NCBI GenBank assembly: GCA_030812955.1
Contig: JAUSTR010000004.1
Location: 62,001-126,000, forward strand
Direction of reading: 5' to 3'
Source of the DNA: Bacillus alveayuensis
GTDB taxonomy: Bacteria > Bacillota > Bacilli > Bacillales > Aeribacillaceae
Length of the DNA stretch: 64,000 nucleotides
The notes beneath the pieces are model-generated. The model did no database searches and had not been told where the DNA came from. It worked only from the letters and a program-made list of their open reading frames with translations. Of this stretch, positions 10,809-18,272 are shown one piece after another. Within the stretch, counting starts at the first letter, position 1, and each line of letters starts with the position of its first letter. The translations under genes were made by a program, and so were the position numbers.

Positions 10809-10850
10809 GGCTCTTTTCTAAAAGATTGTTGCTTTATTATACAATACAAA
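10809..10850 (+). repeat. Solo left end of the GGCTSTTTTC MITE
   Basis: From 10809 the sequence matches the left terminal repeat of the six MITE copies (GGCTCTTTTCTAAAAGAT, then TGTTGCTTTA) and keeps about 30 matching bases. The hairpin core and right end are missing. It lies in the upstream region of the YuiH-like gene. Confidence 0.7.
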
Positions 10851-10868
10851 AGGTCCTTTTTAAAAGAG

Positions 10869-10903
10869 AACCAGACAGCCTATTATGCATTAGCTGTCTG
10901 GTT
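10869..10903 (-). terminator. Terminator of the gerP operon
   Basis: On the minus strand AACCAGACAGC (10903-10893) pairs perfectly over 11 bp with GCTGTCTGGTT (10879-10869), followed by CTCTTTT. The upstream arm lies inside the last codons and the stop region of the gerPF paralogue, so the operon ends with this second gerPF-like gene. Confidence 0.75.
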
Positions 10904-11101
10904 TTGATCAAGAAGGTCGGGGTCTATTCCTTTTACAATACTTATGCCGTTATTAATATTGAGGAAATCCCCAACATTTCCATCACCTGAGCCGGAAATA
11001 GCTTTATTTTCTGATAGCGGTGATAGGTAAAAGGAGTCGCCGAAATTAATAATGCCATCAGATACTGCATTAATTTTAGCCGGACCTACGATTACTGGCA
11101 T
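10883..11101 (-). CDS. GerPF paralogue, seventh gene of the gerP cluster
   Basis: This is a 72-residue GerPA/GerPF-family spore protein. It begins MPVIVGPAKINAVSDG and shares the frame INFGDSFYLSP, an ISGSGxGNxGDF segment and the C-terminal DQNQTANA with the gene before it. It therefore looks like a tandem duplicate of gerPF. The ATG at 11101 is chosen because AAAGG lies 9 bases upstream; the TTG three codons earlier would overlap that site. It is the last gene of the cluster. A distinct role in coat permeability is possible but not shown. Confidence 0.88.
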   Translation of the reverse strand: MPVIVGPAKINAVSDGIINFGDSFYLSPLSENKAISGSGDGNVGDFLNINNGISIVKGIDPDLLDQNQTANA

Positions 11102-11182
11102 ATTGAACAACCTTTCTTATGGAATAATGGTTCTTTTCAATGACATGTTATAGTAACTTTTGTTAAAAGAGATGGAATCAAC

Positions 11183-11401
11183 TTAAGCGTTGGCTGTCTG
11201 ATTTTGATCGTTAACATCTGGATCTACTCCGCTTGAAATGCTAAATCCATTATTGACAATGTGGAAGTCACCCGTATTTCCACTTCCTGATCCAGAAATG
11301 GATTTAGAAGCGCTTTTTGGCGATAAATAAAAGGAATCGCCAAAGTTCACAACGCCGCCAGAAACTGAATTAATTTTAATTGGACCTACAATTGCAGGCA
11401 T
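11183..11401 (-). CDS. gerPF: Spore germination protein GerPF
   Basis: GerPF is one of six small coat-associated proteins that let germinants cross the spore coat to inner-membrane receptors. The 72-residue product begins MPAIVGPIKINSVSGG and has the family motif VNFGDSFYLSPKS followed by a glycine/serine-rich segment. The ATG at 11401 is preferred: AAAGGA lies 8 bases upstream, whereas the earlier in-frame ATG would have no spacing. It follows gerPE in the conserved order A-B-C-D-E-F. Confidence 0.93.
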   Translation of the reverse strand: MPAIVGPIKINSVSGGVVNFGDSFYLSPKSASKSISGSGSGNTGDFHIVNNGFSISSGVDPDVNDQNQTANA

Positions 11402-11476
11402 ATCGAACATCCTTTTCTTCCGTAACTACTACTTGTATTATATGTGGTTAGTGATGATTGGTTCCAAACATAGAAA

Positions 11477-11848
11477 CTATTCTTCTAATTGGCGAATGTG
11501 TTTAACTCTAGCGACGGAGCTTACTTCATCTGTCGAGCCGAAATGAACGACTGATGAAGCGGAGACCGCTAATATTTTGATTGAATCTACATGAATGGAA
11601 GGAGCTTCATTAAAGTATGCACTATGAAATGGTTCATCAAAAACAGGCTGTGGAATTTTTTCTCTATATATTGGGAATTGCTTTAAATCCCCTTCATTTC
11701 CAAAATATAACTCATGCTCTCTTTGGACAGCCAAGACTTTTACTTCAGGTGTAATTTTATTAGAATCTCCAATTTGAAATATCGAACTAAACCCCATGAT
11801 ATTAATATACGCCACCCGTATATTGGAGATGCGGTTGATTAAATGCAT
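11477..11848 (-). CDS. gerPE: Spore germination protein GerPE
   Basis: This 123-residue protein in the fifth gerP position has the typical GerPE pattern (INRISNIRVAYINIMG, then SSIFQIGDS). The ATG at 11848 directly follows the TAA of gerPD, indicating translational coupling. It is assigned by position and by the short motif shared across GerP proteins (SSxFxIGDS). Members of the operon are made in the mother cell and incorporated into the coat. Confidence 0.88.
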   Translation of the reverse strand: MHLINRISNIRVAYINIMGFSSIFQIGDSNKITPEVKVLAVQREHELYFGNEGDLKQFPIYREKIPQPVFDEPFHSAYFNEAPSIHVDSIKILAVSASSVVHFGSTDEVSSVARVKHIRQLEE

Positions 11849-12025
11849 TTATTCTGGTGAAAGTGGTACTAAAGGTCCGATGACAACAGCTTCAGGTGGC
11901 GTATCAAAAATAGAAGATAATGATATTGTATTTGTGTCGCCGATTAAAAAGACAGATGAACTGGAAACGCTCATCACTCTCACTATTCCTACATTCAAAT
12001 CTTTATTGACAACGGTATAGTTCAT
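11849..12025 (-). CDS. gerPD: Spore germination protein GerPD
   Basis: This 58-residue gene is easily missed because of its size. Translation from the ATG at 12025 starts MNYTVVNKDLNVGIVRV, continues with SVSSSSVFLIGDTN and SLSSIFDTPPE, and ends PLVPLSPE. This is the recognisable GerPD pattern at the fourth position of the operon. The stop abuts the gerPE start, and the gene begins 2 bases after the gerPC stop. The size agrees with B. subtilis GerPD. Confidence 0.92.
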   Translation of the reverse strand: MNYTVVNKDLNVGIVRVMSVSSSSVFLIGDTNTISLSSIFDTPPEAVVIGPLVPLSPE

Positions 12026-12027
12026 AT

Positions 12028-12645
12028 TTATGAATCACCTTTCATTTCTTTAGGTAAATATTTAAGAAAATGTGTAATTGAATTTTCTATATCCTTTTTT
12101 ACTTTCTCTTCTACAAATTGAACTTGTTGTTTTACATCTACACTTTCGTGAAGGCGGAGTGTCTGCATGTAATACTGAATTCTTCCGTCAATTTGTTTTT
12201 TTATGTCCTCAATCATGATGTTTTGATACGTTTTGTCAAATTTACATTGATGTTTTTGAGCAAGCTCCTCAATTTTTTTCGGACAATCTTCCTCTAAATA
12301 ATGGAAAATATTTTCCTTGCATTGTTGATAAATTTGATTTTTTATTTCTTTGTGAATGGCACTTACTTTAAGTTCTTTTTGTTGAACATCAAATTGATCA
12401 ATGCTCTCTGGATCCGTAGGGTTTAACCCAATATTTAATACCCCTTCTAACGTTTCCACTTTTAGTTGGTCAAACTTATATTCTACCTTTTCAATATTTG
12501 TATACGGTTTCCTTTTTAATTCATCGATTTGATCTCGAAGGATATGCAGAGTTTTCTCTAAATGATTCATTCGTTCGTTCTGATATTGAATATATCTATA
12601 TAGCTGGTCTAAGTAGTGTTGTAAATTGTATGGATCAAAGGACAT
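12028..12645 (-). CDS. gerPC: Spore germination protein GerPC
   Basis: GerPC is the largest GerP protein, here 205 residues. The N-terminal part (LQHYLDQLYRYIQYQNER to about residue 40) is a predicted coiled coil (heptad MNHLEKTLHILRDQIDEL), followed by a family segment around VEYKFDQLKVETLEGVLNIG and a helical charged C-terminus. It lies third in the operon and is separated from gerPB by a hairpin-containing gap of 70 bases. Confidence 0.93.
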   Translation of the reverse strand: MSFDPYNLQHYLDQLYRYIQYQNERMNHLEKTLHILRDQIDELKRKPYTNIEKVEYKFDQLKVETLEGVLNIGLNPTDPESIDQFDVQQKELKVSAIHKEIKNQIYQQCKENIFHYLEEDCPKKIEELAQKHQCKFDKTYQNIMIEDIKKQIDGRIQYYMQTLRLHESVDVKQQVQFVEEKVKKDIENSITHFLKYLPKEMKGDS

Positions 12646-12658
12646 AAACAGTTCACCC

Positions 12659-12698
12659 CACTCTGCATAAAAAGTTCTATCGTATTATATGCAGAGTG
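12659..12698. other. Hairpin between gerPB and gerPC
   Basis: An 11-bp perfect inverted repeat, CACTCTGCATA (12659-12669) and TATGCAGAGTG (12688-12698), has an 18-base loop. A second outer pair, TTCACCC (12653 region) and GGGTGAA (12706 region), could extend it. No T-run follows on the minus strand, so it is more likely an mRNA-processing or stability element than a terminator. Confidence 0.6.
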
Positions 12699-12715
12699 AA
12701 TAAATGGGTGAATAC

Positions 12716-12949
12716 CTAAGTGCTGCTAGGGGGTTGAAGTGGAAAAAAAGGTGGCGTTACAGGCAGTTCCTCAACTACTCCAGCTTGCTTTTTTGGCAAG
12801 GGAGCAGGCTTTGTAAACCCTCCTGTATTATAAAGATTGGAAAGAGGCTTGATCATGCCCGCACTGCCAATTTGAAGGACAGAAGAATTGCTTACGGCCC
12901 CTACGCGCAAATATTGAATTTGGATCGTTTGATGGATATAGAAGTTCAT
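12716..12949 (-). CDS. gerPB: Spore germination protein GerPB
   Basis: This 77-residue protein starts MNFYIHQTIQIQYLRVG and contains SNSSVLQIGSAG, the motif shared by GerPA, B, D and E, then a proline-rich tail (PKPAP, PPFFPLQPP type). Second position in the operon and length agree with GerPB. It begins 10 bases after the gerPA stop. The Pro-rich C-terminus is characteristic and probably disordered. Confidence 0.92.
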   Translation of the reverse strand: MNFYIHQTIQIQYLRVGAVSNSSVLQIGSAGMIKPLSNLYNTGGFTKPAPLPKKQAGVVEELPVTPPFFPLQPPSST

Positions 12950-12959
12950 AATCCCACTC

Positions 12960-13181
12960 CTATGCGTTCAAAACCGTTGGCTGGTCAACTAGGTCGCGGT
13001 CATACGTGTTCGTTACACTGTTTTGATTGAAAATGTTTAGTCCATCCCCTGTATTAAATGAACCAGCGCCTGCGAACGTTTTAACTTCACTATAAGGGGA
13101 AATATTTAGAACGTCTCCGATATGAAGAACACTGCTTGTTCCTACACTATTTACTTTAAAAGCTCCTACAATCGCTGGCAT
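12960..13181 (-). CDS. gerPA: Spore germination protein GerPA
   Basis: This is the first gene of the gerP operon and encodes 73 residues. It begins [17 protein letters not shown], then [12 protein letters not shown], and contains [10 protein letters not shown], as in other GerPA proteins. It is related in sequence to the two GerPF-type proteins at the far end of the operon. The upstream region carries a good match to a SigK promoter, consistent with mother-cell expression. Confidence 0.93.
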   Translation of the reverse strand: MPAIVGAFKVNSVGTSSVLHIGDVLNISPYSEVKTFAGAGSFNTGDGLNIFNQNSVTNTYDRDLVDQPTVLNA

Positions 13182-13221
13182 TATTAGACACCCTTTAAAA
13201 TAGGCTAATGTTCTTGATACA

Positions 13222-13249
13222 TCATTTTATGTAGGAGATAAAAAGATGT
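13222..13249 (-). promoter_or_regulatory. Candidate SigK promoter of gerP
   Basis: On the minus strand an AC (13249-13248), 16 bases, then CATAAAATGA (13231-13222) fits the SigK pattern AC-N16/17-CATANNNTA with one mismatch (TG for TA). It lies about 45 bases upstream of gerPA. The gerP operon of B. subtilis is known to be SigK-dependent. Confidence 0.5.
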
Positions 13250-13348
13250 GAAACGGAATAAGGATAAAAAAAGGTTATGAATGGGAAAATAAAAAACGGT
13301 AAAGAAAAGAATAAGGGAGGAGCTTTCGGCAAGATAACATATCGATCA

Positions 13349-13516
13349 CTATTCTTTTTTCTCTTTTTTTAAGATATTTATTTGCGACAGCATTTCTTTT
13401 ATAAGTAAAGCATCTAGCTCTTGACTGCATTGAAGCGTTTGACTTGAATTCAATCCATATTTATCAGCTGTTTGAATCAATTTAATTCTTAATTGTTCAA
13501 TATTTTGCATCGTCAT
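13349..13516 (-). CDS. Spo0E-like aspartyl-phosphate phosphatase (YisI-like)
   Basis: A 55-residue reading frame from the ATG at 13516 encodes MTMQNIEQLRIKLIQTAD, then the hallmark CSQELDALLIKEM. SQELDxLI is the signature of Spo0E/YisI/YnzD phosphatases, which remove phosphate from Spo0A~P and delay sporulation. Small two-helix proteins of this size are typical. B. subtilis yisI lies at the same place beside gerPA, which supports the call. The Shine-Dalgarno (AAGG) is rather far, about 12 bases, so translation may be weak. Confidence 0.88.
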   Translation of the reverse strand: MTMQNIEQLRIKLIQTADKYGLNSSQTLQCSQELDALLIKEMLSQINILKKEKKE

Positions 13517-13841
13517 AACAAGAACCAACCTTTTTTGTTTTCAATTATTCTTATTATACAATAAAACAAATAGTGAACTAAAGCAAAAAAAGTCATATTT
13601 TTACATATTTTTCACAGTGGGAATTTATTTTTGAGGATTAAAATCTAGGAATTTTTCGGCCTCCTTAAATGATGATTGAAGTATATCGTTCTTGACATAT
13701 TCTGGTCCTTTTAAAAATATTCAAACTTCTTTGCTGCTTTTAAAGGAAATTTGTCTAGTGTTGGCGAATATTAAAACTAGGAACTTATTATTTTTCATGC
13801 TACTATTAATGCAAAAATCTTTATTGTAATGGGGGAAGACA
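13517..13841. other. Intergenic region, divergent spo0E-like / yisK
   Basis: This 325-base AT-rich gap has no gene. A perfect -35 hexamer TTGACA at 13692-13697 with a weak -10 (AAATAT, 13715-13720) at 17 bp may serve yisK, but the -10 is poor. No other structure was recognised. Confidence 0.35.
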
Positions 13842-14753
13842 ATGAAATTTGTAACAGCTGAACTACATGGAAGAACATTTATTGGACTGATTTATGACGA
13901 TAACTATGTCATTGATATCCAAAAAGCAGAAAAGAAACTATACGAGGAAGAATTTACACCTTCTTCCATGCTGCAATGTATTGAACTAGGTGATAAATTT
14001 GTTCATCAGATCGACACTTTAATGGAATTAGTAGAAAAAGAAAAAGAGCGTGAATCATATGTTTATCCATTAGCGGATATAAAGCTATTGGCGCCGATTC
14101 CTAGACCAACGAAAAATATTTTTTGTGTTGGAAAAAATTATCGAGATCATGCTTTAGAGATGGGAACAGTAGAAGATATACCAAAGCATGTCATGATTTT
14201 TTCTAAAACACCGACGACAGTGATTGCTCATGAAGAACAAATAGATCCACATCTTCATGTTACTAATGAGCTTGATTATGAGGGAGAGCTTGCCGTTATC
14301 ATTGGGAAAAAGGGAAAAAGGATTTCAATAGAAGATGCGATGGATTATGTGTTCGGTTACACCATAATTAATGATGTAACAGCCCGCGACTTACAAAATC
14401 GCCATAAACAATATTTACTAGGAAAAAGCTTAGACACATCTTGTCCAATGGGACCTTTTCTCGTTCATAAATCAGCGATACCGCACCCACATCAACTAAA
14501 CATAGAAACAAAAGTAAACGGAGAAATCCGTCAAAAAGCAAATACGGAGCAAATGATTTTTCCGATTCCAGAAATTATTTCTGTTATTTCTCAAGGAACG
14601 ACACTTGAACCAGGTGATATTATTGCAACTGGTACTCCAGCTGGAGTTGGAAAAGGGTTTAATCCACCAAAACTACTACAATCCGGTGATATCATTGAAA
14701 TAACAGTCGAAGGAATCGGGACATTGCGCAATACTGTAAAGGCGAAATCATAA
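13842..14753 (+). CDS. yisK: YisK-like fumarylacetoacetate hydrolase family protein
   Basis: This 303-residue protein has an FAH-family C-terminal domain: NIFCVGKNYRDHALEMG, then LDYEGELAVIIGKKG and NDVTARDLQ, which supply the acidic metal ligands, and ATGTPAGVG. FAH proteins cleave or decarboxylate beta-keto acids; B. subtilis YisK is reported as an oxaloacetate decarboxylase that also associates with the cell-shape protein Mbl. The ATG follows TGGGGGAAG. Its neighbours (spo0E-like, yisL) match B. subtilis order. Its terminator overlaps the stop codon. Confidence 0.88.
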   Translation: MKFVTAELHGRTFIGLIYDDNYVIDIQKAEKKLYEEEFTPSSMLQCIELGDKFVHQIDTLMELVEKEKERESYVYPLADIKLLAPIPRPTKNIFCVGKNYRDHALEMGTVEDIPKHVMIFSKTPTTVIAHEEQIDPHLHVTNELDYEGELAVIIGKKGKRISIEDAMDYVFGYTIINDVTARDLQNRHKQYLLGKSLDTSCPMGPFLVHKSAIPHPHQLNIETKVNGEIRQKANTEQMIFPIPEIISVISQGTTLEPGDIIATGTPAGVGKGFNPPKLLQSGDIIEITVEGIGTLRNTVKAKS

Positions 14754-14766
14754 TGGGTTTCGCCTT
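14739..14766 (+). terminator. Terminator of yisK, overlapping its 3' end
   Basis: AAGGCGAAA (14739-14747) pairs over 9 bp with TTTCGCCTT (14758-14766). The upstream arm covers the last codons. A near copy of this hairpin recurs at 14931-14954, beyond the bcr1-like repeat. Confidence 0.6.
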
Positions 14767-14804
14767 AGTTTGTAGATAAAGTCTATATACAAAGAAGGAA
14801 TTTT

Positions 14805-14931
14805 TCAGACTGAATGAAAGCGATTGCCATTCGAGGCACGAGCACGATGAGGAGCGGAGTTACCAAGTACGGTAATGAGCATCCGAAGAGTGCGAAGTAA
14901 CAAAGAATGCAAGCGTTTGTCACCAGTCTGA
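14805..14931. repeat. bcr1-like 127-bp repeat element
   Basis: A compact element is bounded by perfect 8-bp inverted ends, TCAGACTG and CAGTCTGA. The interior (GAGGCACGAGCACGATGAGG, GTTACCAAGTACGGTAATGA, then AAGAATGCAAGCG) resembles from memory the bcr1-type repeats of Bacillus and Geobacillus. It contains the palindrome TTACCaagtacGGTAA. No coding frame is present. The resemblance needs a database check. Confidence 0.55.
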
Positions 14932-14954
14932 GGCGAAATCATATGGTTTCGCCT
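14931..14954 (+). terminator. Second copy of the yisK terminator hairpin
   Basis: AGGCGAAA (14931-14938) pairs with TTTCGCCT (14947-14954), followed by TTCCTTAT. It nearly repeats the hairpin at 14739, including the linking ATCATA(A)TGG, so about 25 bp are duplicated on both sides of the bcr1-like element. Confidence 0.55.
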
Positions 14955-15017
14955 TTCCTTATAAGATAGCCTAAAAGGTTATGGATAAAATCAATGAATC
15001 TAAAAACTATTTTTTTA

Positions 15018-15215
15018 GGCTCTTTTCTAAAAGATTGTTGCTTTACTATACGATAGCTTTTCGACTGTCAAGCAAGCGAAACGCTTGCTATGTCACGCGT
15101 GTAGCGTGACGTGAACCGAACAAAAGTCGATGGTCGGGCAAATGTGATTTGTCCGACCACGTGCTTTGTTCGGTTCATAGACAGTCGAAAAGCAACAAAG
15201 TTTACGAAAACAGCC
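15018..15215 (+). mobile_element. MITE copy 1
   Basis: A 198-bp non-coding element starts GGCTCTTTTCTAAAAGAT and ends TTTACGAAAACAGCC, imperfect terminal inverted repeats of about 24 bp. It is flanked on both sides by TTTTTTTA, an 8-bp duplication but of low complexity. Inside are nested palindromes: GACTGTC/GACAGTC, CAAGCG/CGCTTG, GTCACGC/GCGTGAC, GAACCGAACAAA/TTTGTTCGGTTC and GGTCGGGCAAAT/ATTTGTCCGACC. It lies between yisK and yisL. Confidence 0.85.
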
Positions 15216-15277
15216 TTTTTTTATTATAATTCTGATAAGATAGAAAAGGAATTGCTTTGAATAAGGAGGATCATGAC

Positions 15278-15628
15278 ATGACCCATTTACACATTACAAC
15301 TTGGGTAATTTTGCTCATTTTATATTTCATTGCATTAGGTAAATATTCAAAACGTATACATATGGCGGTTCGTCTTTTTTATTTAATCGTCATTGCAACT
15401 GGATTAGAGCTTGTCATTCGTTTTAATGTTTTTCAAATAGCAAATTATGTAGGGGAATATATTGGAAAAATTGTATTAGCGATCGTATTAATTGGCTTAA
15501 TGGAAATGGTATTAGTACGCAAACAAAAAGGTAATTTATCAAAAGGTTTATCCATCAGTTTTTGGATTATGCTTGTACTTGTCATTTTAGTTGGCTTCCG
15601 CTTACCATTAGGATTTCAATTATTTTAA
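15278..15628 (+). CDS. yisL: YisL family membrane protein (UPF0344)
   Basis: This 116-residue integral membrane protein has four hydrophobic segments and the opening MTHLHITTWVILLIL, typical of YisL/UPF0344. The ATG at 15278 is chosen because AAGGAGG lies 8 bases upstream; the TTG at 15257 is upstream of that site. The function is unknown. Location after yisK and before yisN matches B. subtilis. Confidence 0.87.
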   Translation: MTHLHITTWVILLILYFIALGKYSKRIHMAVRLFYLIVIATGLELVIRFNVFQIANYVGEYIGKIVLAIVLIGLMEMVLVRKQKGNLSKGLSISFWIMLVLVILVGFRLPLGFQLF

Positions 15629-15630
15629 CA

Positions 15631-15656
15631 GCTGCCGCTTTGAACGGCAGCATTTT
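15631..15656 (+). terminator. Terminator of yisL
   Basis: GCTGCCG (15631-15637) pairs with CGGCAGC (15645-15651), followed by ATTTTT. It stands 2 bases after the yisL stop and lies between the convergent yisL and yisN genes. Confidence 0.8.
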
Positions 15657-15679
15657 TCGATTAGAGAAATTAGGTAAAG

Positions 15680-16234
15680 CTACACAGTTAATGAAGTAAT
15701 GATGCTTCTTTCCCCAGTGCTTAAAGTAAATTCAAATCGGTCTGAGATCAAGCCGCTGCGCTTGAAGAAATGTTGAACCGCACAAATTTGTTCCCCATTA
15801 TCGAAAACGTAAATGGAAGCACCCCTTTTTTGAAACAGCAATTGATTATGTCCATATAATAAGTCATAAATGGAAAACGAAAGGTGATTTAAATGCTTGA
15901 CAAACATCGTAAAGCTCTCATCTGAAAGTTCTTCTAAAACTTGCTGAAACGAATAGGCTAAATTCTTTTTGACACGAATTTTTTCGCCATCCTGTAATTC
16001 ATACGTTACACTTCCTATTTGAACGAAACTTCCTCCTACCCATTTTCCTTTTTCCCATCTTCCGTTTATGTAGATATCGAGATCCTTTTCTAATACGTTT
16101 TGAAAAAGTATTTGTTCATCCTCATGATCAAATAATACTAAGTCGGGCTCATATTTCTGTACAATCCCAATCATATATGAACGTTTTTGTAGTTGTAATA
16201 GCTGACGTTTTACATTTGATAAAATCGAAACCAC
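15680..16234 (-). CDS. YisN-like conserved protein (probable DUF2777)
   Basis: This 184-residue soluble protein has no recognised catalytic motif. It is assigned to the YisN type mainly by position between yisL and asnO and from memory of the DUF2777 family. The sequence is rich in beta-like segments (SYMIGIVQKYEPDLVLFDH, then SVTYELQDGEKIRVKK) with no signal peptide or membrane span. Function unknown. The start ATG lies in the divergent region upstream of asnO. Confidence 0.6.
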   Translation of the reverse strand: MVSILSNVKRQLLQLQKRSYMIGIVQKYEPDLVLFDHEDEQILFQNVLEKDLDIYINGRWEKGKWVGGSFVQIGSVTYELQDGEKIRVKKNLAYSFQQVLEELSDESFTMFVKHLNHLSFSIYDLLYGHNQLLFQKRGASIYVFDNGEQICAVQHFFKRSGLISDRFEFTLSTGERSIITSLTV

Positions 16235-16379
16235 CTCCGCGACTAATGCTTCTTAACAACGTTGTCTCCAAAAAGAAGAGGATTTATTCATGATGGACAA
16301 TTCAAGTAATTTTTGCACATGCATACACTAATACCATGGAATTTGTGAGGTCTTTCACTTGAATGAGGAGATGGTGTTT

Positions 16380-18224
16380 ATGTGTGGAATTGCAGGAATC
16401 GTAAATTTCGAAAAAACGCTACGGAAAGAAAAACATATCATTAGTAAAATGACTGAGACGTTAACGAAGCGAGGACCAGATGATACGAATATTTGGGGAG
16501 AAAATCATGTGCTGTTCGGACATAAACGACTAGTTGTGGTAGACCGAGATGGCGGAAAACAGCCGATGACTCGGTTCAAGGGAGAAGAGGCCTATACGAT
16601 TTGTTACAATGGGGAGCTTTATAATACAGAAGATATTCGCCATGAACTGTACAAAAGGGGATACACCTTTCAAGGACATTCTGATACGGAAGTATTATTA
16701 ACCTCTTATATGGAATGGAAGGAGGAATGTGTCGATTATTTAAATGGCATTTTCGCATTTGCGATTTGGGATTCAAAAAAGCAACAGCTATTTATAGCTC
16801 GAGATCGTCTTGGTGTAAAGCCATTGTTTTTCTCTCAAAAAGGGTTATCATTAACGTTTGGTTCCGAATTAAAAGCCCTTTTAGCCCATCCAGAAGTATC
16901 AGCGGTTGTCGATGATGAAGGATTAGCAGAAATTTTTGCATTAGGTCCATCCCATTCACCTGGTTCTGGTGTTTTTAAAGGAATTGAAGAATTGCGTCCA
17001 GCTCATGCGTTAACTTTCTCACGCGAAGGGATTCGTATTTGGCGTTATTGGAATGTTAAAAGTAACATTCATACCGATTCTTTAGCGGAAACAGTCGAGA
17101 AGGTTCGATTTTTATTGACAGACGCCGTAACTAGACAGCTTGTATCGGATGTACCACTTTGTACGTTTCTTTCAGGAGGTTTAGATTCGAGCGCTATTAC
17201 TGCAATTGCTGCTAAAGAGTTTGAAAAAGAAGGGAAGGGTCAGCTGCATACGTATTCGATTGATTATGAAGGAAATGACAAGTATTTTAAAGCAAATGAG
17301 TTCCAGCCGAATTCGGATGCCTTATGGATTGAAAAGATGAGTCATACCTTTCGGACGATTCATCATCATTGTGTAATATCGCAGCATCAGCTCATTCAAT
17401 ATTTAGAAGAAGCTGTTCTTGTCCGTGATTTACCGGGAATGGCAGATATTGATTCTTCATTATTATGGTTTTGCCGTCAAATAAAAAAAGATTTTGTTGT
17501 CAGTTTATCAGGAGAATGTGCTGATGAAATTTTTGGGGGCTATCCTTGGTTTCATCGTCAAGAAGATTTAGCATTACAAGGCTTCCCATGGATGCGTTCA
17601 ATAGATGAACGAACAAAATTATTAAAAAAACATTGGCAAAAACGTTTGAACTTAAAAGAATATTCGCAAATGAAATGGTATGAAACTTTAGTAGAAGCGC
17701 CTGTATTAGAAGAAGAATCACCTTTGGAATTAAAACGAAGACAGCTTTTTTATATGAATATGATTTGGTTTATGACGACACTTCTAGAGAGGAAAGATCG
17801 GATGAGCATGGGAGCGAGCTTGGAAGTGCGCGTTCCATTTGCAGATCATCGGCTAGTAGAATATGTTTGGAACATTCCTTGGAAAATGAAAATGCATGAA
17901 AACCGAGAAAAAGGAATTTTACGTAAAGCTTTAAAAGGCATTTTGCCAGATGAAGTATTATATCGCAAAAAAAGCCCATATCCGAAAACTCACCACCCTG
18001 AATATACAAAACTTGTCGTCAAATGGCTTCAATCTATTTTACAAAAGAAAGACTCTGTGTTATACGAATTGTTTGATCAAAAGGAGCTGAGAGCGTTAAT
18101 TCAATCTGAAGGAAAAACATTTCAAACACCATGGTTTGGCCAATTAATGACAGGGCCTCAGCTATTAGCCTTTTTAGCTCAAATCCACGTTTGGTTTGAA
18201 GCATATCGCATAAACATTGAATAA
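16380..18224 (+). CDS. asnO: Asparagine synthase (glutamine-hydrolysing) AsnO
   Basis: This enzyme makes asparagine from aspartate, ATP and glutamine. The ATG at 16380 is chosen because it puts the class II amidotransferase cysteine at position 2 (MCGIAGIVNF) and has GAGGAG 9 bases upstream. The mature protein is 614 residues, as for B. subtilis AsnO. The glutaminase domain (RGPDDT, SDTEV) is followed by the synthetase P-loop FLSGGLDSSAITAIA and RKKSPYPKT. AsnO is the sporulation-associated paralogue in B. subtilis, and the neighbours agree. No T-box was found upstream. Confidence 0.93.
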   Translation: MCGIAGIVNFEKTLRKEKHIISKMTETLTKRGPDDTNIWGENHVLFGHKRLVVVDRDGGKQPMTRFKGEEAYTICYNGELYNTEDIRHELYKRGYTFQGHSDTEVLLTSYMEWKEECVDYLNGIFAFAIWDSKKQQLFIARDRLGVKPLFFSQKGLSLTFGSELKALLAHPEVSAVVDDEGLAEIFALGPSHSPGSGVFKGIEELRPAHALTFSREGIRIWRYWNVKSNIHTDSLAETVEKVRFLLTDAVTRQLVSDVPLCTFLSGGLDSSAITAIAAKEFEKEGKGQLHTYSIDYEGNDKYFKANEFQPNSDALWIEKMSHTFRTIHHHCVISQHQLIQYLEEAVLVRDLPGMADIDSSLLWFCRQIKKDFVVSLSGECADEIFGGYPWFHRQEDLALQGFPWMRSIDERTKLLKKHWQKRLNLKEYSQMKWYETLVEAPVLEEESPLELKRRQLFYMNMIWFMTTLLERKDRMSMGASLEVRVPFADHRLVEYVWNIPWKMKMHENREKGILRKALKGILPDEVLYRKKSPYPKTHHPEYTKLVVKWLQSILQKKDSVLYELFDQKELRALIQSEGKTFQTPWFGQLMTGPQLLAFLAQIHVWFEAYRINIE

Positions 18225-18245
18225 AGATAAGAGGATGTCTCATAA

Positions 18246-18272
18246 GTCTATCCCACTATTGTGGGGTTAGAC
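18246..18272 (+). terminator. Probable terminator of asnO
   Basis: GTCTATCCCAC (18246-18256) pairs with GTGGGGTTAGAC (18261-18272) with one G-U pair and one bulge, then CCTTTTGGTTCTTTT. The preceding GAGGATGTCTCATAAG resembles ends of some Bacillus insertion sequences, so an IS remnant is an alternative. Confidence 0.5.

Noticed and set aside
16235..16379. T-box leader for asnO
   Set aside because: The conserved T-box core AGGGTGGNACCGCG is absent.
18236..18272. Terminal repeat of an insertion sequence after asnO
   Set aside because: GAGGATGTCTCATAAG looks like some IS ends, but there is no partner end or transposase, and the hairpin explains it as a terminator.
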